Counted from the stretch's first letter, positions 52,862 through 62,187 are shown. The stretch is 64,000 bases of DNA from Thermoplasmata archaeon (GCA_021817415.1 JAKAUZ010000003.1:216631-280630); one strand, 5' to 3'. The notes: generated from the sequence alone by a model not told the origin. Program-made: numbers and translations.

Positions 52862-53208
52862 TCAGAACGTTATTATTGAATATCCGTTTTCTATTTTACT
52901 GTTTACTTCAACTCCTCCAAGAACCATCTCTATCCCCGGAAATATATCTGCTTCAGTCATCCCCTCCCCTGCCATACTTACCTTGCATATCTTTACCTTT
53001 ACCCCTGACTTCAACAGTTCATCAACCTGTTCCGCAAACTGAGGTGAACTTTTCTGCCCTTTGTCAGCAGCTTGGACACCCTTCCCAGGAAGAGGAACTC
53101 TACGTCGGCTTTTGCATTTTTTACTGCATTTACCGCAAAATTGAATGATACCATTTCTGTGTTTATGTTGTCCTTGCCAGTTATTAACATCACCAGAATT
53201 TTTGCCAT
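52862..53208 (-). pseudogene. DsrE-family protein gene with a single-base frameshift
   Basis: ATG 53208 (GGAGGT 9 nt upstream) opens MAKILVMLITGKDN and runs 43 codons to FLFLGR; the frame then leaves the family and stops at 53011. Reading on with one base added in the run at 53078-53083 gives GVQAADKGQKSSPQFAEQVD and on to ENGYSIITF, 72 residues, stop at 52862-52864. The joined 115-residue product is a standard DsrE/DsrF-like sulfur carrier fold. Cause may be a true mutation, programmed slippage or a sequencing error; the intact second half argues it is recent. Between the YeeE/YedE and TauE genes. Confidence 0.8.
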
Positions 53209-53275
53209 GATTAATCTACCTCCAAGTGAGGCTCATTGCGATGGATGGACTTTAGTTCTTTCAACTTTGTCACCA

Positions 53276-54673
53276 TCATTTAGTATATCCCCACGCATTT
53301 ATTTTCATGTGGTAGAAGAACCTGAGCATGATCCAGGCGCTGATTAGGACGAACATCATGAACACGAAACTGGAAACTGCCATCTGTATGTCACCGCTCA
53401 GTATGTGCCCTGAGGCACATCCATTAGCCATCCTTGCACCGAATAACACCATGAATGCCCCGACAAATGAACCGATAGGTCTGTATCTTGGATTGTGGCT
53501 ATGAGCCCATATATTTGGGACCTGTTTCTTGAATCCCATGAATCTTCTCGATATAATAACCGAAGAAATGAGGCCACCCATCAAAGAACTCAGATCTGTG
53601 AACGGCTCCCATCCTATCTCGCTGAACGGGTTGTTCACTGGTACACCATTGATGATGTGCATTCCCCCGAAAAGCTGGAAATAAGGGTTGGAAGCAGCCC
53701 AGGTAGGATTCACCAGATATGAAAGTTGTGCCCCTATCCAGGAGAACGTTGTTGATTCCCCGAATATCTGATGGAGTATTATGACCGCCACCGCCGTTAT
53801 GGTAAATGCCAGGCCCAAAGGTATTGTCATTCTTGCATTTTCTATGCTGCTCTCATTGATCAATCTGGTGAGATACTTGTTGGCTTTCGGATATTTTTCA
53901 AAATCCTCTTTTATTACTGCATCAAAAGTTATTGTCTTTTGGGATTTTCCAAGCATATGGTATCCGCACGAATTTTTCACCTTTGTTCCAGGATATCTAG
54001 GGAGTAACAGAAATACTGCAATGAGAATGATCCCAAAGACTAGGCTCACAAAGAAGACATCGACCTTGGCCTTTATGTCGAATATTGAGGCCCATGTTAT
54101 TGAACCGAAATTGAGGGTATTCCAGAAAAATCCCCTGACTCCTCCGAATATCACGGACCAGGAAAATGCACCTAGCAAACCTCCGAGTGCTGCGAATAGA
54201 GCATCTCTCCTACCCTGCCCTAGCGCTATCCATATTGTTCCCGGGAAGTATCCCGCTAGCCCGACACCTGCTCCAAATATTATACCGCCTATAACGATGC
54301 CGGGAACGAAGAAATCCTTTATTCCAAAGTTAGGGTGGGTGATTAGTGCAACAGCATAAAGCAATATTGCTCCGACACCAATAGCAAATCCAAAACATAC
54401 CATCAAAAACCTGTCCTGAAAAGCCATAACTCTGAACAGAGTATCTGGATCAGTGAAATTCCAGAGTTCAAGTGGAATGGCAAGTGGGAGAGCAACGATC
54501 AAACCCAGAAGGAGAGGAGCCTTGGTTTGATGGAAAACGTACTGCATCACTATACCCCCTATGAACAGCGAGATAGCTAGAATCAGAAGGGCAAATACCG
54601 ATTTCCAAAAGATTGATTTATCTCGCTTGAAATCTTTATCCTCTTTATTCATTTGGTGAACGGATTCAGACAT
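53276..54673 (-). CDS. YeeE/YedE (TsuA-like) sulfur-compound transporter
   Basis: 465 residues with two YeeE/YedE repeats, about ten spans plus an N-terminal soluble lead. Second repeat: GAFMVLFGARMANGCASGHILSGD has the conserved N-G-C-x-S-G; first repeat: FGAGVGLAGYFPGTIWIALGQG lacks the Cys. TsuA homologues import thiosulfate through such Cys residues. The first Cys is replaced here, so transport may differ. First gene of the sulfur operon, divergent from the CARF-like regulator. Confidence 0.85.
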   Translation of the reverse strand: MSESVHQMNKEDKDFKRDKSIFWKSVFALLILAISLFIGGIVMQYVFHQTKAPLLLGLIVALPLAIPLELWNFTDPDTLFRVMAFQDRFLMVCFGFAIGVGAILLYAVALITHPNFGIKDFFVPGIVIGGIIFGAGVGLAGYFPGTIWIALGQGRRDALFAALGGLLGAFSWSVIFGGVRGFFWNTLNFGSITWASIFDIKAKVDVFFVSLVFGIILIAVFLLLPRYPGTKVKNSCGYHMLGKSQKTITFDAVIKEDFEKYPKANKYLTRLINESSIENARMTIPLGLAFTITAVAVIILHQIFGESTTFSWIGAQLSYLVNPTWAASNPYFQLFGGMHIINGVPVNNPFSEIGWEPFTDLSSLMGGLISSVIISRRFMGFKKQVPNIWAHSHNPRYRPIGSFVGAFMVLFGARMANGCASGHILSGDIQMAVSSFVFMMFVLISAWIMLRFFYHMKINAWGYTK

Positions 54674-54770
54674 GATTATTACCGAGGTTTACATATTCAT
54701 AAATAATAAAAAACTATTTATTATTCGATGTAGAAATAAATAAAAATCGTGCACTATTGCAGGAAAATAA

Positions 54771-54798
54771 CCAAATTACGCAATCCAAATTACGCAAT
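54771..54798. repeat. Tandem 14-bp direct repeat in the sulfur-locus promoter region
   Basis: ccaaattacgcaat occurs twice head to tail (54771-54784, 54785-54798), followed by a partial third copy ccaaatatta and by ccaaattg at 54810. Located between the divergent YeeE/YedE and regulator genes, it is a good candidate binding site for the winged-helix protein. Confidence 0.6.
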
Positions 54799-54844
54799 CC
54801 AAATATTAACCAAATTGAACAATAAGATAAATACTTTATATCGA

Positions 54845-55504
54845 ATGACATCAATAATTGTGGAAAATAGTTATGCGATTACCATACTAAACAAAGTGGA
54901 AGATTATGTGATTAAACCCTTTCTGTCCGATATTCCAAAAGTGGACAGGCTTATCGTCATTTTAAATAAGAACTCGGGCTATGACCAACCGGAAAGTAAA
55001 ATCAAGGAATTTTTTGATTTAATAAATGTTAAAATCGACTTGATTTACGTAAATGATGTCACAAATTTTTTTCAAATTTTCTTACTGGTTAAATCTATAT
55101 GTAGTCAGAGCGGGTCACCTTCCTGGGTAAATATCTCGTGCGGGTCTGGCATTGGAATGTCTGCTTTGGCTATATTTTCCGTAAACCGTAACATCCCCAT
55201 GGTTATTTATGAAAAGGAGACTGACCGGACAATTATGGTCTCTCCTAAAAAAATACAGAAAATGGATATTTTTGACCCGATTTATGTTAATTTGATAAAG
55301 GATATAGCCGGTGGAAAAAACACAATAAGGCAATTAGCTACTTCAAATAGAATTGATAAATCTACCGTGTCCAGAAGGTTAAAAAATTTGATCTCTATGG
55401 AAATTGTAGATAGGATGGATAATAGCCGCCATGCATACAAATTCTCTTTATCTGAATTTGGAAGGTGGTTTTTGGAGAATTTCCGTGCTGTGATTATAAA
55501 GTAA
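54845..55504 (+). CDS. CARF-like sensor with winged-helix DNA-binding domain
   Basis: 219 residues from ATG 54845; the frame opens at 54749, but the extra 32 residues are encoded by the tandem repeats. Residues 1-150 follow the CARF Rossmann pattern: SIIVENSYAITILNKVE, DRLIVILNKNSGYD, then WVNISCGSGIGMSALAIFSVNRNIPMVIYE (N-x-S-x-G ligand loop). Residues about 150-219 are a winged helix (TIRQLATSNRIDKSTVSRRLKNLISMEIVDR). The layout equals Csa3, known from CRISPR loci, but none is near. It probably controls the divergent sulfur operon. Confidence 0.75.
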   Translation: MTSIIVENSYAITILNKVEDYVIKPFLSDIPKVDRLIVILNKNSGYDQPESKIKEFFDLINVKIDLIYVNDVTNFFQIFLLVKSICSQSGSPSWVNISCGSGIGMSALAIFSVNRNIPMVIYEKETDRTIMVSPKKIQKMDIFDPIYVNLIKDIAGGKNTIRQLATSNRIDKSTVSRRLKNLISMEIVDRMDNSRHAYKFSLSEFGRWFLENFRAVIIK

Positions 55505-55720
55505 AAATCCTTTGTCGCCTGTTTTCCTTTCATCGACACTGAGCATTGACTAGTGTCTCTCTTGAGGTTTAATCTAGCCCCCGCAGCTCTGCTCTACGTT
55601 TTGATGAAAGTCGGGATTTACACTTAAACGCATTCCCTCAAACATATGGATAAATCCTCAATGGCTTGGTTTTAGAAAATATTTGAGAAACGTTTTTGAT
55701 TCCAAAAAACATAATATAAA

Positions 55721-56668
55721 GTGGAAATTGCATTTGGACCCGTTCCTTCCAGGAGGCTTGGAAGGAGCCTTGGCGTCAATAACATCCCAAACAAGATATG
55801 TAGTTACAGCTGCGTTTATTGCCAACTGGGAAATACAGTAAATCTCAAAACCAACAGAATGAGATTCTACGATCCAAATGAATTGATAGAAGAAGTACAT
55901 GAAAAGATAAAACTTGCCGGATCGGAGAACATAGACTATGTAACGTTTGTTCCGGACGGGGAACCAACTTTGGACATAAACCTCGGAATGGAAGCTTCCA
56001 AAATAGCTGATTACGGGGTAAAAGTTGCAATAATTACTAACTCTTCCCTCATCCCGGACAGTAACCTAAGGCAAGAACTAGAAACGTTTGACCTTGTATC
56101 CCTAAAAATAGATGCGGTCAGTGAGGAGATATGGAATAAGGTCAACAGACCAAGCAAGGATTTGGATTTCAGGAAGATCAAAGACGGAATCATGGATTTC
56201 GCGAAGGAATTTAACGGGAAACTGATAACCGAAACAATGCTTGTTGGTAATGTGGATTATAATGAAGAACTGAAAGGGATCGCCTCATTTTTGGCAATGG
56301 TGAATCCTGATGAATCATACATTTCCATCCCAATCAGACCGACTCCAGAGAAATGGGCTATCCCTCCTGGTCCCGAGGTTGTCAACTTTGCATTCCAGTT
56401 GTTTTCAAAAGTTGTTGGCAAAGTTGAGTTGCTTACCACTTCAGAAGGTGAAGGGTTCTATTCAACGGGTGATTTTGAGACGGATTTCCTGGGAATAACG
56501 TCAGTCCATCCAATGAGGGACGATTCTGTTGCAGTATTTCTGAAGAAATACGGAAAGGATCAGGAAACTGTGGATAGTTTGGTAAGGGAAGGTAAAATTA
56601 TACCTGTATATTACAACGGCCACTACTTTTACCTCAAGAGATTCAGGGAAAGAGAAACTTTGTTATGA
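55721..56668 (+). CDS. Radical SAM protein (COG0731-like, wyosine-synthetase relative)
   Basis: 315 residues from GTG 55721. The SAM-cluster motif is CSYSCVYCQLG (C-x3-C-x2-C, residues 27-34), preceded by FGPVPSRRLGRSLGVN, and followed by VPDGEPTLD and ITNSSLI. The C-terminal 80 residues form a small extra domain. Relatives are annotated as wyosine-type or general radical SAM enzymes; no second Fe-S motif is visible. Substrate unknown. Confidence 0.85.
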   Translation: MEIAFGPVPSRRLGRSLGVNNIPNKICSYSCVYCQLGNTVNLKTNRMRFYDPNELIEEVHEKIKLAGSENIDYVTFVPDGEPTLDINLGMEASKIADYGVKVAIITNSSLIPDSNLRQELETFDLVSLKIDAVSEEIWNKVNRPSKDLDFRKIKDGIMDFAKEFNGKLITETMLVGNVDYNEELKGIASFLAMVNPDESYISIPIRPTPEKWAIPPGPEVVNFAFQLFSKVVGKVELLTTSEGEGFYSTGDFETDFLGITSVHPMRDDSVAVFLKKYGKDQETVDSLVREGKIIPVYYNGHYFYLKRFRERETLL

Positions 56669-57088
56669 TTTTTTGTAGCCAGGTATACTCATTAAGTTGT
56701 CTCTTAATGCGACCGGTTTCCGGAAAACAATTTATAGGCGGTTTGTAGACAATCAAGGGAAAGAAGCTTAGCCTGACCTCATCCTTTTTTATTCTAAGAT
56801 CTAATTTTCTCTTTTCCTTCAGATGTTGTTTTGCCAAATAAATAAAAATTTGATTTGTGAAATAACTCCGCTTACATTATGCATTTTTCATCAAAATTTT
56901 GTGAGAACTCAACATTTAGCCGTATTTTGCTGCTTCTCCTGGAAGGACACCCCTTGATCAGTCAGTGCACCATTTACTATCCTTTCTGGATACGCCGCGC
57001 CCGGCTGTTTCAGCACCCCTGCAGCTGTTTCCGATTCCGATCTCATCATTACTCTACTACGATGCACGAGCTGGAGATAGTAAAAGGA
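56669..57088. other. Long leader region upstream of rpsM
   Basis: 420 bp without a recognisable gene. A TATA-like tttatagg at 56740-56747 precedes an oligo-T run (56785-56791) by about 45 bp, which could bound a very short transcript; no C/D-box or other RNA motif was found. A GC-rich patch lies at 56990-57010 (cgccgcgcccggctg). Confidence 0.3.
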
Positions 57089-57100
57089 TTTATAATTAAA
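57089..57100 (+). promoter_or_regulatory. TATA box of the S13 operon
   Basis: The tttataattaaa element lies 28 bp before TTG 57121 and 40 bp before ATG 57133. Confidence 0.6.
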
Positions 57101-57132
57101 ATGGTTTATCGTGATACCCTTTGAGTGATAAG

Positions 57133-57630
57133 ATGGCAGAGCAAAATGAGAATATAAAATACATAGTCAGACTTGCGAGCACTAACCTTGATGGGACTAA
57201 GCCAGCAGTGTATGCCCTGGCTCACGTCAAGGGAATCGGTTATAGAACAGCAGAAGTCCTTCTCAAGAAGATGAAAATTCCCAGGGACATGAAACTGGGA
57301 GAAATTGATGACTCGAAAATTGATGAAATAAAGGAAGCTCTAGAAAAGAATTACAAGGATTTCCTCCCCAAATGGGCCCTTAATCATCAAAGAGACATTC
57401 AAACAGGAGATGATGTCTTCAAGGTTGGGCCGGATCTGGAGGTTGCACTCTCTGACGATATCAACAGAATGAAGAGAATAAGAAGCTATAAGGGAATAAG
57501 ACACGAAAAGGGAAGGAAAGTCAGGGGGCAGAGAACAAGGGCAAATGGTAGACACGGTCTAGCTGTAGGGGTAGTAAAGAAGAGGGAAGCGCCGGCTACA
57601 GCAGAAAAGAAAGAGGGAGGGAAGGAGTGA
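57133..57630 (+). CDS. rps13p: Small ribosomal subunit protein uS13
   Basis: 165 residues. IKYIVRLASTNLDG, ALAHVKGIGYRTA (H2TH-type RNA-binding turn) and C-terminal RGQRTRANGRHG are diagnostic. ATG 57133 follows gagtgat; an in-frame TTG at 57121 would fit a leaderless start and add 4 residues. Head of S13-S4-S11-RpoD. Confidence 0.96.
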   Translation: MAEQNENIKYIVRLASTNLDGTKPAVYALAHVKGIGYRTAEVLLKKMKIPRDMKLGEIDDSKIDEIKEALEKNYKDFLPKWALNHQRDIQTGDDVFKVGPDLEVALSDDINRMKRIRSYKGIRHEKGRKVRGQRTRANGRHGLAVGVVKKREAPATAEKKEGGKE

Positions 57631-57635
57631 TTTAG

Positions 57636-58184
57636 ATGGGAGATCCAAGGAAAATTAGAAAGAAATATGCCACTCCGAGACATCCCTTCGAAGGAGCAAG
57701 GATCAAGGGAGAAAACAAGATAGTAAAAGCGCACGGACTCAAGAACAAGAGGGAGCTGTGGAAAGCAGAATCTGAGCTCAGGAAATACAGGACAAATGCA
57801 AGGGATCTTCAAGCCAGTTTGAGGTTGGGAGATAAGGTTGCACAAGAAATGATCAAGAGTATTGTATCGAGACTCTCACGGTACGGAATCCTGTCTGAAA
57901 ATGCTACCGCGGATGATATACTTGCCCTGAACGTGGAGTCATTCCTCGAAAGGAGACTTCAGACAGTCGTTTTCAGGAAAGGCTTGGCTAGGACTCCTTC
58001 AATGGCAAGACAACTGATCGTCCACGGGCACATAATTGTCGGCGACAGGAAAGTGACGATTCCAGGATACAAGGTTCTTAAAGAGGAAATGGAGTCTGTT
58101 GCTTATGCACCTAATTCTCCGCTAGCAAACGAGCTCCATCCAATGAGGGCAAAGCCTAAGGAAGAAGTTAAGGAGGCGAACTGA
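57636..58184 (+). CDS. rps4p: Small ribosomal subunit protein uS4
   Basis: 182 residues. N-terminal [18 protein letters not shown] is the archaeal form, and the S4 RNA-binding domain reads [33 protein letters not shown]. Ribosome site GGAGTGAT 10 nt upstream. Confidence 0.97.
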   Translation: MGDPRKIRKKYATPRHPFEGARIKGENKIVKAHGLKNKRELWKAESELRKYRTNARDLQASLRLGDKVAQEMIKSIVSRLSRYGILSENATADDILALNVESFLERRLQTVVFRKGLARTPSMARQLIVHGHIIVGDRKVTIPGYKVLKEEMESVAYAPNSPLANELHPMRAKPKEEVKEAN

Positions 58185-58567
58185 TGGGCAAATTAGGAGT
58201 AGTAAATATTTTCGCATCACAAAATAACACAATCATAACAGTGACCGATATTACAGGGGCAGAAACACTTGCAAAAGCATCTGGTGGAATGGTGGTTAAG
58301 GCGGACAGGGATGAGAGTTCTCCTTATGCCGCAATGAAAGCTATTGACATTATAGTTGAAAAACTCAGGGAAAAGGAAATTACTGATGTAGTCATCAAGA
58401 TAAGGGCACCTGGGGGCGCTAAAGGCCACAATCCCGGACCTGGGGCACAGGCTGCCGTTAGGGCTCTTGCAAGGGCAGGAATCAAAATTTCAAGAATAGA
58501 AGATGCCACCCCAATTCCTCACGATGGAACAAAGAAGAAGGGAGGAAAGAGGGGAAGAAGGGTATGA
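58184..58567 (+). CDS. rps11p: Small ribosomal subunit protein uS11
   Basis: 127 residues: [24 protein letters not shown], then [25 protein letters not shown] and [17 protein letters not shown] are the family hallmarks. The ATG overlaps the S4 stop, with GGAGG 12-16 nt before it. Confidence 0.97.
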   Translation: MGKLGVVNIFASQNNTIITVTDITGAETLAKASGGMVVKADRDESSPYAAMKAIDIIVEKLREKEITDVVIKIRAPGGAKGHNPGPGAQAAVRALARAGIKISRIEDATPIPHDGTKKKGGKRGRRV

Positions 58568-59385
58568 GCCAGAATATCAAGATGCTGGAAGAAGGCGACA
58601 CTTTCATAAGATTTGAGATATCAGACATAACTCCAGCATATGCGAACCTCCTAAGGAGGACCTTAATCAACGATATCCCAAAGCTGGCGATCTCACGGGT
58701 GAACTTCCATCACGGTGAAATAAGACAGGGGGAGGATAAAGTGTATTCCTCGTCCACCTCATTATTCGACGAAGTCATAGCCTCGAGGATAGGGATGATT
58801 CCGCTTCCAACCGACCTTAAAATGAATGAAAGGGAAACGTGCTCCTGCGGAGGTAGTGGGTGTCCTCTGTGCACCGTGAACTATAGCTTATTTGCTGTGG
58901 GTCCAAAAATGGTCACAAGTGGCGACCTAATCTCCCTCGGCGACGCAAAATTTTCTCCTGTAGATAAGGAAATACCCATAGTGGAATTAAACGAAAGACA
59001 GGCCATTATGCTTGATGGAGAGGCATATATGGGCAAGGCAAGGGAACACGCACGGTTCCAGTCAACGAGCGGAGTTTCGTATAGTTATCACAGGGAACTC
59101 ACAGTCTCCAGAAAAGAACCAGATGTCGAAGAAATAATGGAAAAGTCGCCTAAGAACGTCTTATCAAAGAACGAAACCGAAGTGGTATTCACGACTGATT
59201 TTCCTTCCAAGTACATGGCTAAACTCTACAGGATGGATTCACTTAAAGTCAAGGAAGACGATACGAGGTTCGTTTTCTCATTCGAGACAGATGGCTCTCT
59301 CAAAGCACGTGAAGTCCTGACGTACGCCATCGAGAGAATCAGAAGCAGACTGGAAGTACTCAGGGAACAGGTCCCTGGAGAATAA
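58564..59385 (+). CDS. rpoD: RNA polymerase subunit D (Rpb3 homologue)
   Basis: 273 residues, assembly-platform subunit with Rpo[18 protein letters not shown] is the alpha/D dimerization motif. Cys93, Cys95, Cys100 and Cys103 ([11 protein letters not shown]) form the zinc-type site known from Rpb3. The later domain, where many archaeal D subunits bind 4Fe-4S, has no Cys here, so this one lacks that cluster. Overlaps S11 by 4 nt. Confidence 0.95.
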   Translation: MSQNIKMLEEGDTFIRFEISDITPAYANLLRRTLINDIPKLAISRVNFHHGEIRQGEDKVYSSSTSLFDEVIASRIGMIPLPTDLKMNERETCSCGGSGCPLCTVNYSLFAVGPKMVTSGDLISLGDAKFSPVDKEIPIVELNERQAIMLDGEAYMGKAREHARFQSTSGVSYSYHRELTVSRKEPDVEEIMEKSPKNVLSKNETEVVFTTDFPSKYMAKLYRMDSLKVKEDDTRFVFSFETDGSLKAREVLTYAIERIRSRLEVLREQVPGE

Positions 59386-59390
59386 ATATA
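59384..59390 (+). promoter_or_regulatory. TATA box of srp54
   Basis: The aaatata element lies over the rpoD stop, about 26 bp before ATG 59413, so srp54 can be transcribed on its own as well as with the ribosomal operon. Confidence 0.45.
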
Positions 59391-59412
59391 CTAGTTTTTT
59401 CATGAGTGTAAG

Positions 59413-60774
59413 ATGGTTCTCGACAATCTTGCCAAAAGCTTGAGAGACACTCTGAAGAAAATTACCAGATCTTCCCTAATAGATGAGAAGCTCATAGACG
59501 AGATTGTCAGGGAGATGCAGCGTTCACTTCTGATGGCCGATGTTGATGTTTCCCTGACCTTGGAGCTGACTGGAAGAGTTGAAAGAAGGGCAAAAGAAGA
59601 ACCAGTTCCGCAGAATTCCAACCCACGGAATCATCTGATAAAGATAATTTATGAAGAACTGCTCAAGATACTGGGGAAACCAAGGGAGTTTCACATTAAA
59701 CCTGCTACTGTGATGCTGGTCGGTCTGTACGGGCAGGGAAAGACCACTTCTGCCGGTAAACTTGCCAAGTTCTATTTAAAGCATGGCTATAAGGTCGTCT
59801 TGATTGCAGCAGATACACAGAGGCTTGGTGCATATGAGCAACTTCAACAGGTAGCACAGAATGTTGGAGCGGATTTTTTTGGCATATATGGTGAGAAGAG
59901 CAGCCTCAGAATAGTAAAAGAAGGTCTGAGCAGGCATAAGGATTGGGACGTGAAGATTATAGATACCAGCGGCAGGAATGCCATTGACAACGCACTCACT
60001 AAAGAAATAACAGATATATCCAATCTCGCAAATCCTGAGGAGACCATACTTGTGCTGGATGCAAGCGTTGGTCAGCAGGCTGGAAAACAGGCAAAGGCTT
60101 TTCATGATGCCGTTAAAATCACCGGAGTGCTCATTTCAAAGCTGGATGGAACTGCTAAAGGGGGAGGCGCACTGAGTGCAGTAACTGCAACAGGGGCACC
60201 CATTCTGTTCATAGGTGTGGGGGAGCACATGGACGATTTAGAGTACTTCAATTCAGCGAGGTTCCTTTCCAGGTTGCTGGGGATGGGAGATTTTGAGACA
60301 TTAATGGCAGCCGCAAAAGAAATGCAGTCGGCTTTTGACGACGAGTCTATTGAAAAGATGACCAAGGGAAAATTCACCCTGAAGGAAATGTATGACCTGT
60401 GGGACCAGATGTCAAAGCCTGGGCTTTTTAAAAAGTTGTTCGATTCTCTTCCACTAGCAAAGATGCAGCCAAAAGAGATGGATGATTCTTTCTTTACCGA
60501 CTCGGAGGACAAGATAAGAAGATACAAAATAATAATGGATTCAATGTCATACTATGAACTGGAGAATCCTGAGGAGATAAAGGGAAGCAGGATAGACAGA
60601 ATTGCGAAAGGGGCAGGAGTTGATTCCTCGGAAGTCAAAGGCCTCCTTAGGGACTACAAGCGCATGAAGGATATGGTAAAGAACCTCAGGGGGAATAGGA
60701 AGATACTCAGCATGATGAAAAAACAGATGCAAGGAAATGTGCCTGAGAATCTGGAAGATCTGGCAAATCAATGA
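59413..60774 (+). CDS. srp54: Signal recognition particle 54 kDa protein
   Basis: 453 residues. N domain, then the GTPase: G1 GLYGQGKTTSAGK, DTQRLGAYEQL (G2/I-box), DTSGRNAID (G3), SKLDGTAKGGGALS (G4/G5), and a Met-rich M domain from about 300 with the RNA-binding SRIDRIAKGAG helix. It binds signal peptides at the ribosome and docks on FtsY. Overlaps the convergent carbonic-anhydrase gene by 7 nt. Confidence 0.97.
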   Translation: MVLDNLAKSLRDTLKKITRSSLIDEKLIDEIVREMQRSLLMADVDVSLTLELTGRVERRAKEEPVPQNSNPRNHLIKIIYEELLKILGKPREFHIKPATVMLVGLYGQGKTTSAGKLAKFYLKHGYKVVLIAADTQRLGAYEQLQQVAQNVGADFFGIYGEKSSLRIVKEGLSRHKDWDVKIIDTSGRNAIDNALTKEITDISNLANPEETILVLDASVGQQAGKQAKAFHDAVKITGVLISKLDGTAKGGGALSAVTATGAPILFIGVGEHMDDLEYFNSARFLSRLLGMGDFETLMAAAKEMQSAFDDESIEKMTKGKFTLKEMYDLWDQMSKPGLFKKLFDSLPLAKMQPKEMDDSFFTDSEDKIRRYKIIMDSMSYYELENPEEIKGSRIDRIAKGAGVDSSEVKGLLRDYKRMKDMVKNLRGNRKILSMMKKQMQGNVPENLEDLANQ

Positions 60775-61286
60775 ATGTATCTGGGGTAAATGCCCTGTGA
60801 GTGCTGATATTTCAGATTCCGATAAATGAGCGCATTCTCCACAGCCATCTTTTCAATTTCCTCACCACATCTTATTACTTTGGCTGGAGAACCGACAGCC
60901 AGGCATTTTTTCCCTATAACCGTCCCGGAAGTAACCAGTGCACCTGCCCCAATGACTGCACCATCCTCAACCTTTGAGCCAGACAGCAGTATTGCTCCCA
61001 TCCCCACAATTACGTTGTTTCCAACTTCTGCTCCGTGGACTATTGCAGCATGCCCGACGGATACGTTGTCTCCGATCCTCGTAGGGTTCTCCCTGTCACA
61101 GTGTACTACTACATTATCCTGTACATTACTATACTTCCCAAGGTAGATGCTGTTCTGATCTCCCCTCAAGACTGCGCCGTAGAAAATTGCAGCCCCATCA
61201 TCAATGGTAACGTCCCCCACGATGGATGCATTGTAGGCAATGAAGACGTTATTCCCCAATTTCAGTGTAATCACCCGTCTCAACAT
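60768..61286 (-). CDS. Gamma-class carbonic-anhydrase family protein
   Basis: 172 residues from ATG 61286 (frame opens at 61325). Left-handed beta-helix hexapeptide repeats (IGDNVSVGHAAIVHGAEVG). All three zinc His are present: H62 (VVHCD), H79 and H84, with the usual 5-residue spacing. It may hydrate CO2 or be an acyltransferase-like relative; the loop with Cam's proton-shuttle Glu is missing, as in other short members. Overlaps the nucleotidyltransferase by 38 nt. Confidence 0.85.
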   Translation of the reverse strand: MLRRVITLKLGNNVFIAYNASIVGDVTIDDGAAIFYGAVLRGDQNSIYLGKYSNVQDNVVVHCDRENPTRIGDNVSVGHAAIVHGAEVGNNVIVGMGAILLSGSKVEDGAVIGAGALVTSGTVIGKKCLAVGSPAKVIRCGEEIEKMAVENALIYRNLKYQHSQGIYPRYIH

Positions 61287-62187
61287 ATGAAACAATTTCA
61301 GCCCTGACAGTACCCCTTCCTTCAAATCTTGTAATCACGTTTTTCTTGAGGTGCTTACCATTGAAAGAAGCCTTTCCTCTCATCAATCTCACCCACCCAT
61401 TTCCATCAAGTTCAACTTCCTTCCCTCTCAGAATGCGGATTGTCGACGTCATTTCACCCCTATGTACCGATCCGAAATCATAGTCGTCCCTGGACGAATA
61501 TATCTTCACAATCTCCTCATAGTCCTTGACACTGTCCACTGACTTCCAGAACCCATGGTATTTGAGTCCCGCGATCTGATTTTCGGAAGCGAGAAGCGGG
61601 AAAACTGATTTCTCTATGTCCTTCTCTGAAAATTCCATTTCAAGGTATTTCCTCAGTCCCTTCCGGAAGTAATAATAGCCTGCATTAATGTAATGATTGA
61701 GGACTGGTTTTTCCAGGAATTCAGTGACTTCAGTCCCTCTCATCTTGACTATTCCATATGGACTTATCATCTTCACCAGCACTATTGTAAAAATTCTTCC
61801 ATTTTCAAGGGCGAAAGAAGTCAGATCTGCCATGTCAAGATCGCAGATAGTATCTCCATTACGCAGGATCACATCATCATCAACGTGACGGAACAGGTTT
61901 CTTACCGCCCACAGAGTCCCCATTGGTTTTTCTTCCTGGAGATAATGAATATTCGATCCCAGATAACTTCCCCCATATCTTTCCCTGACAATGTCTCCTT
62001 TAAATCCTGTCAGCAGATAGATGTCCTTGACGCCAGAAGAAGCAAAGTCCAATATCTGCCTGTCAAGTATGGTGTATTCATTTTTAAGCTTCAGAAGCGT
62101 CTTTGGTATATTGTCTGCGAGTGACTGCATCCTCTTTCCGTATCCTCCGGTAAGTATCGCTCCTATCACGCAAACCAATTTTGACAA
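61249..62187 (-). CDS. Sugar-1-phosphate nucleotidyltransferase
   Basis: 312 residues. The signature ILTGGYGKRMQSLADNIPKTLLKL (G-G-x-G-x-R and P-K) is at the N-terminus (usual ILAGG with Ala), with LTGFKGDIV, a metal-binding NGDTICDL and EKPVLNHYINAGYYYF. A C-terminal extension of about 80 residues (from 230) has no clear hexapeptides. It makes an NDP-sugar, possibly for glycolipids or surface glycans. Sugar and nucleotide unknown. Confidence 0.87.
   Translation of the reverse strand: MSKLVCVIGAILTGGYGKRMQSLADNIPKTLLKLKNEYTILDRQILDFASSGVKDIYLLTGFKGDIVRERYGGSYLGSNIHYLQEEKPMGTLWAVRNLFRHVDDDVILRNGDTICDLDMADLTSFALENGRIFTIVLVKMISPYGIVKMRGTEVTEFLEKPVLNHYINAGYYYFRKGLRKYLEMEFSEKDIEKSVFPLLASENQIAGLKYHGFWKSVDSVKDYEEIVKIYSSRDDYDFGSVHRGEMTSTIRILRGKEVELDGNGWVRLMRGKASFNGKHLKKNVITRFEGRGTVRAEIVSYVETGDYTEIGE

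Noticed and set aside
56740..56791. TATA-like element followed by an oligo-T run, suggesting a short non-coding RNA
   Set aside because: The predicted transcript would be only about 25-30 nt and contains no C/D-box, kink-turn or other recognisable RNA motif.
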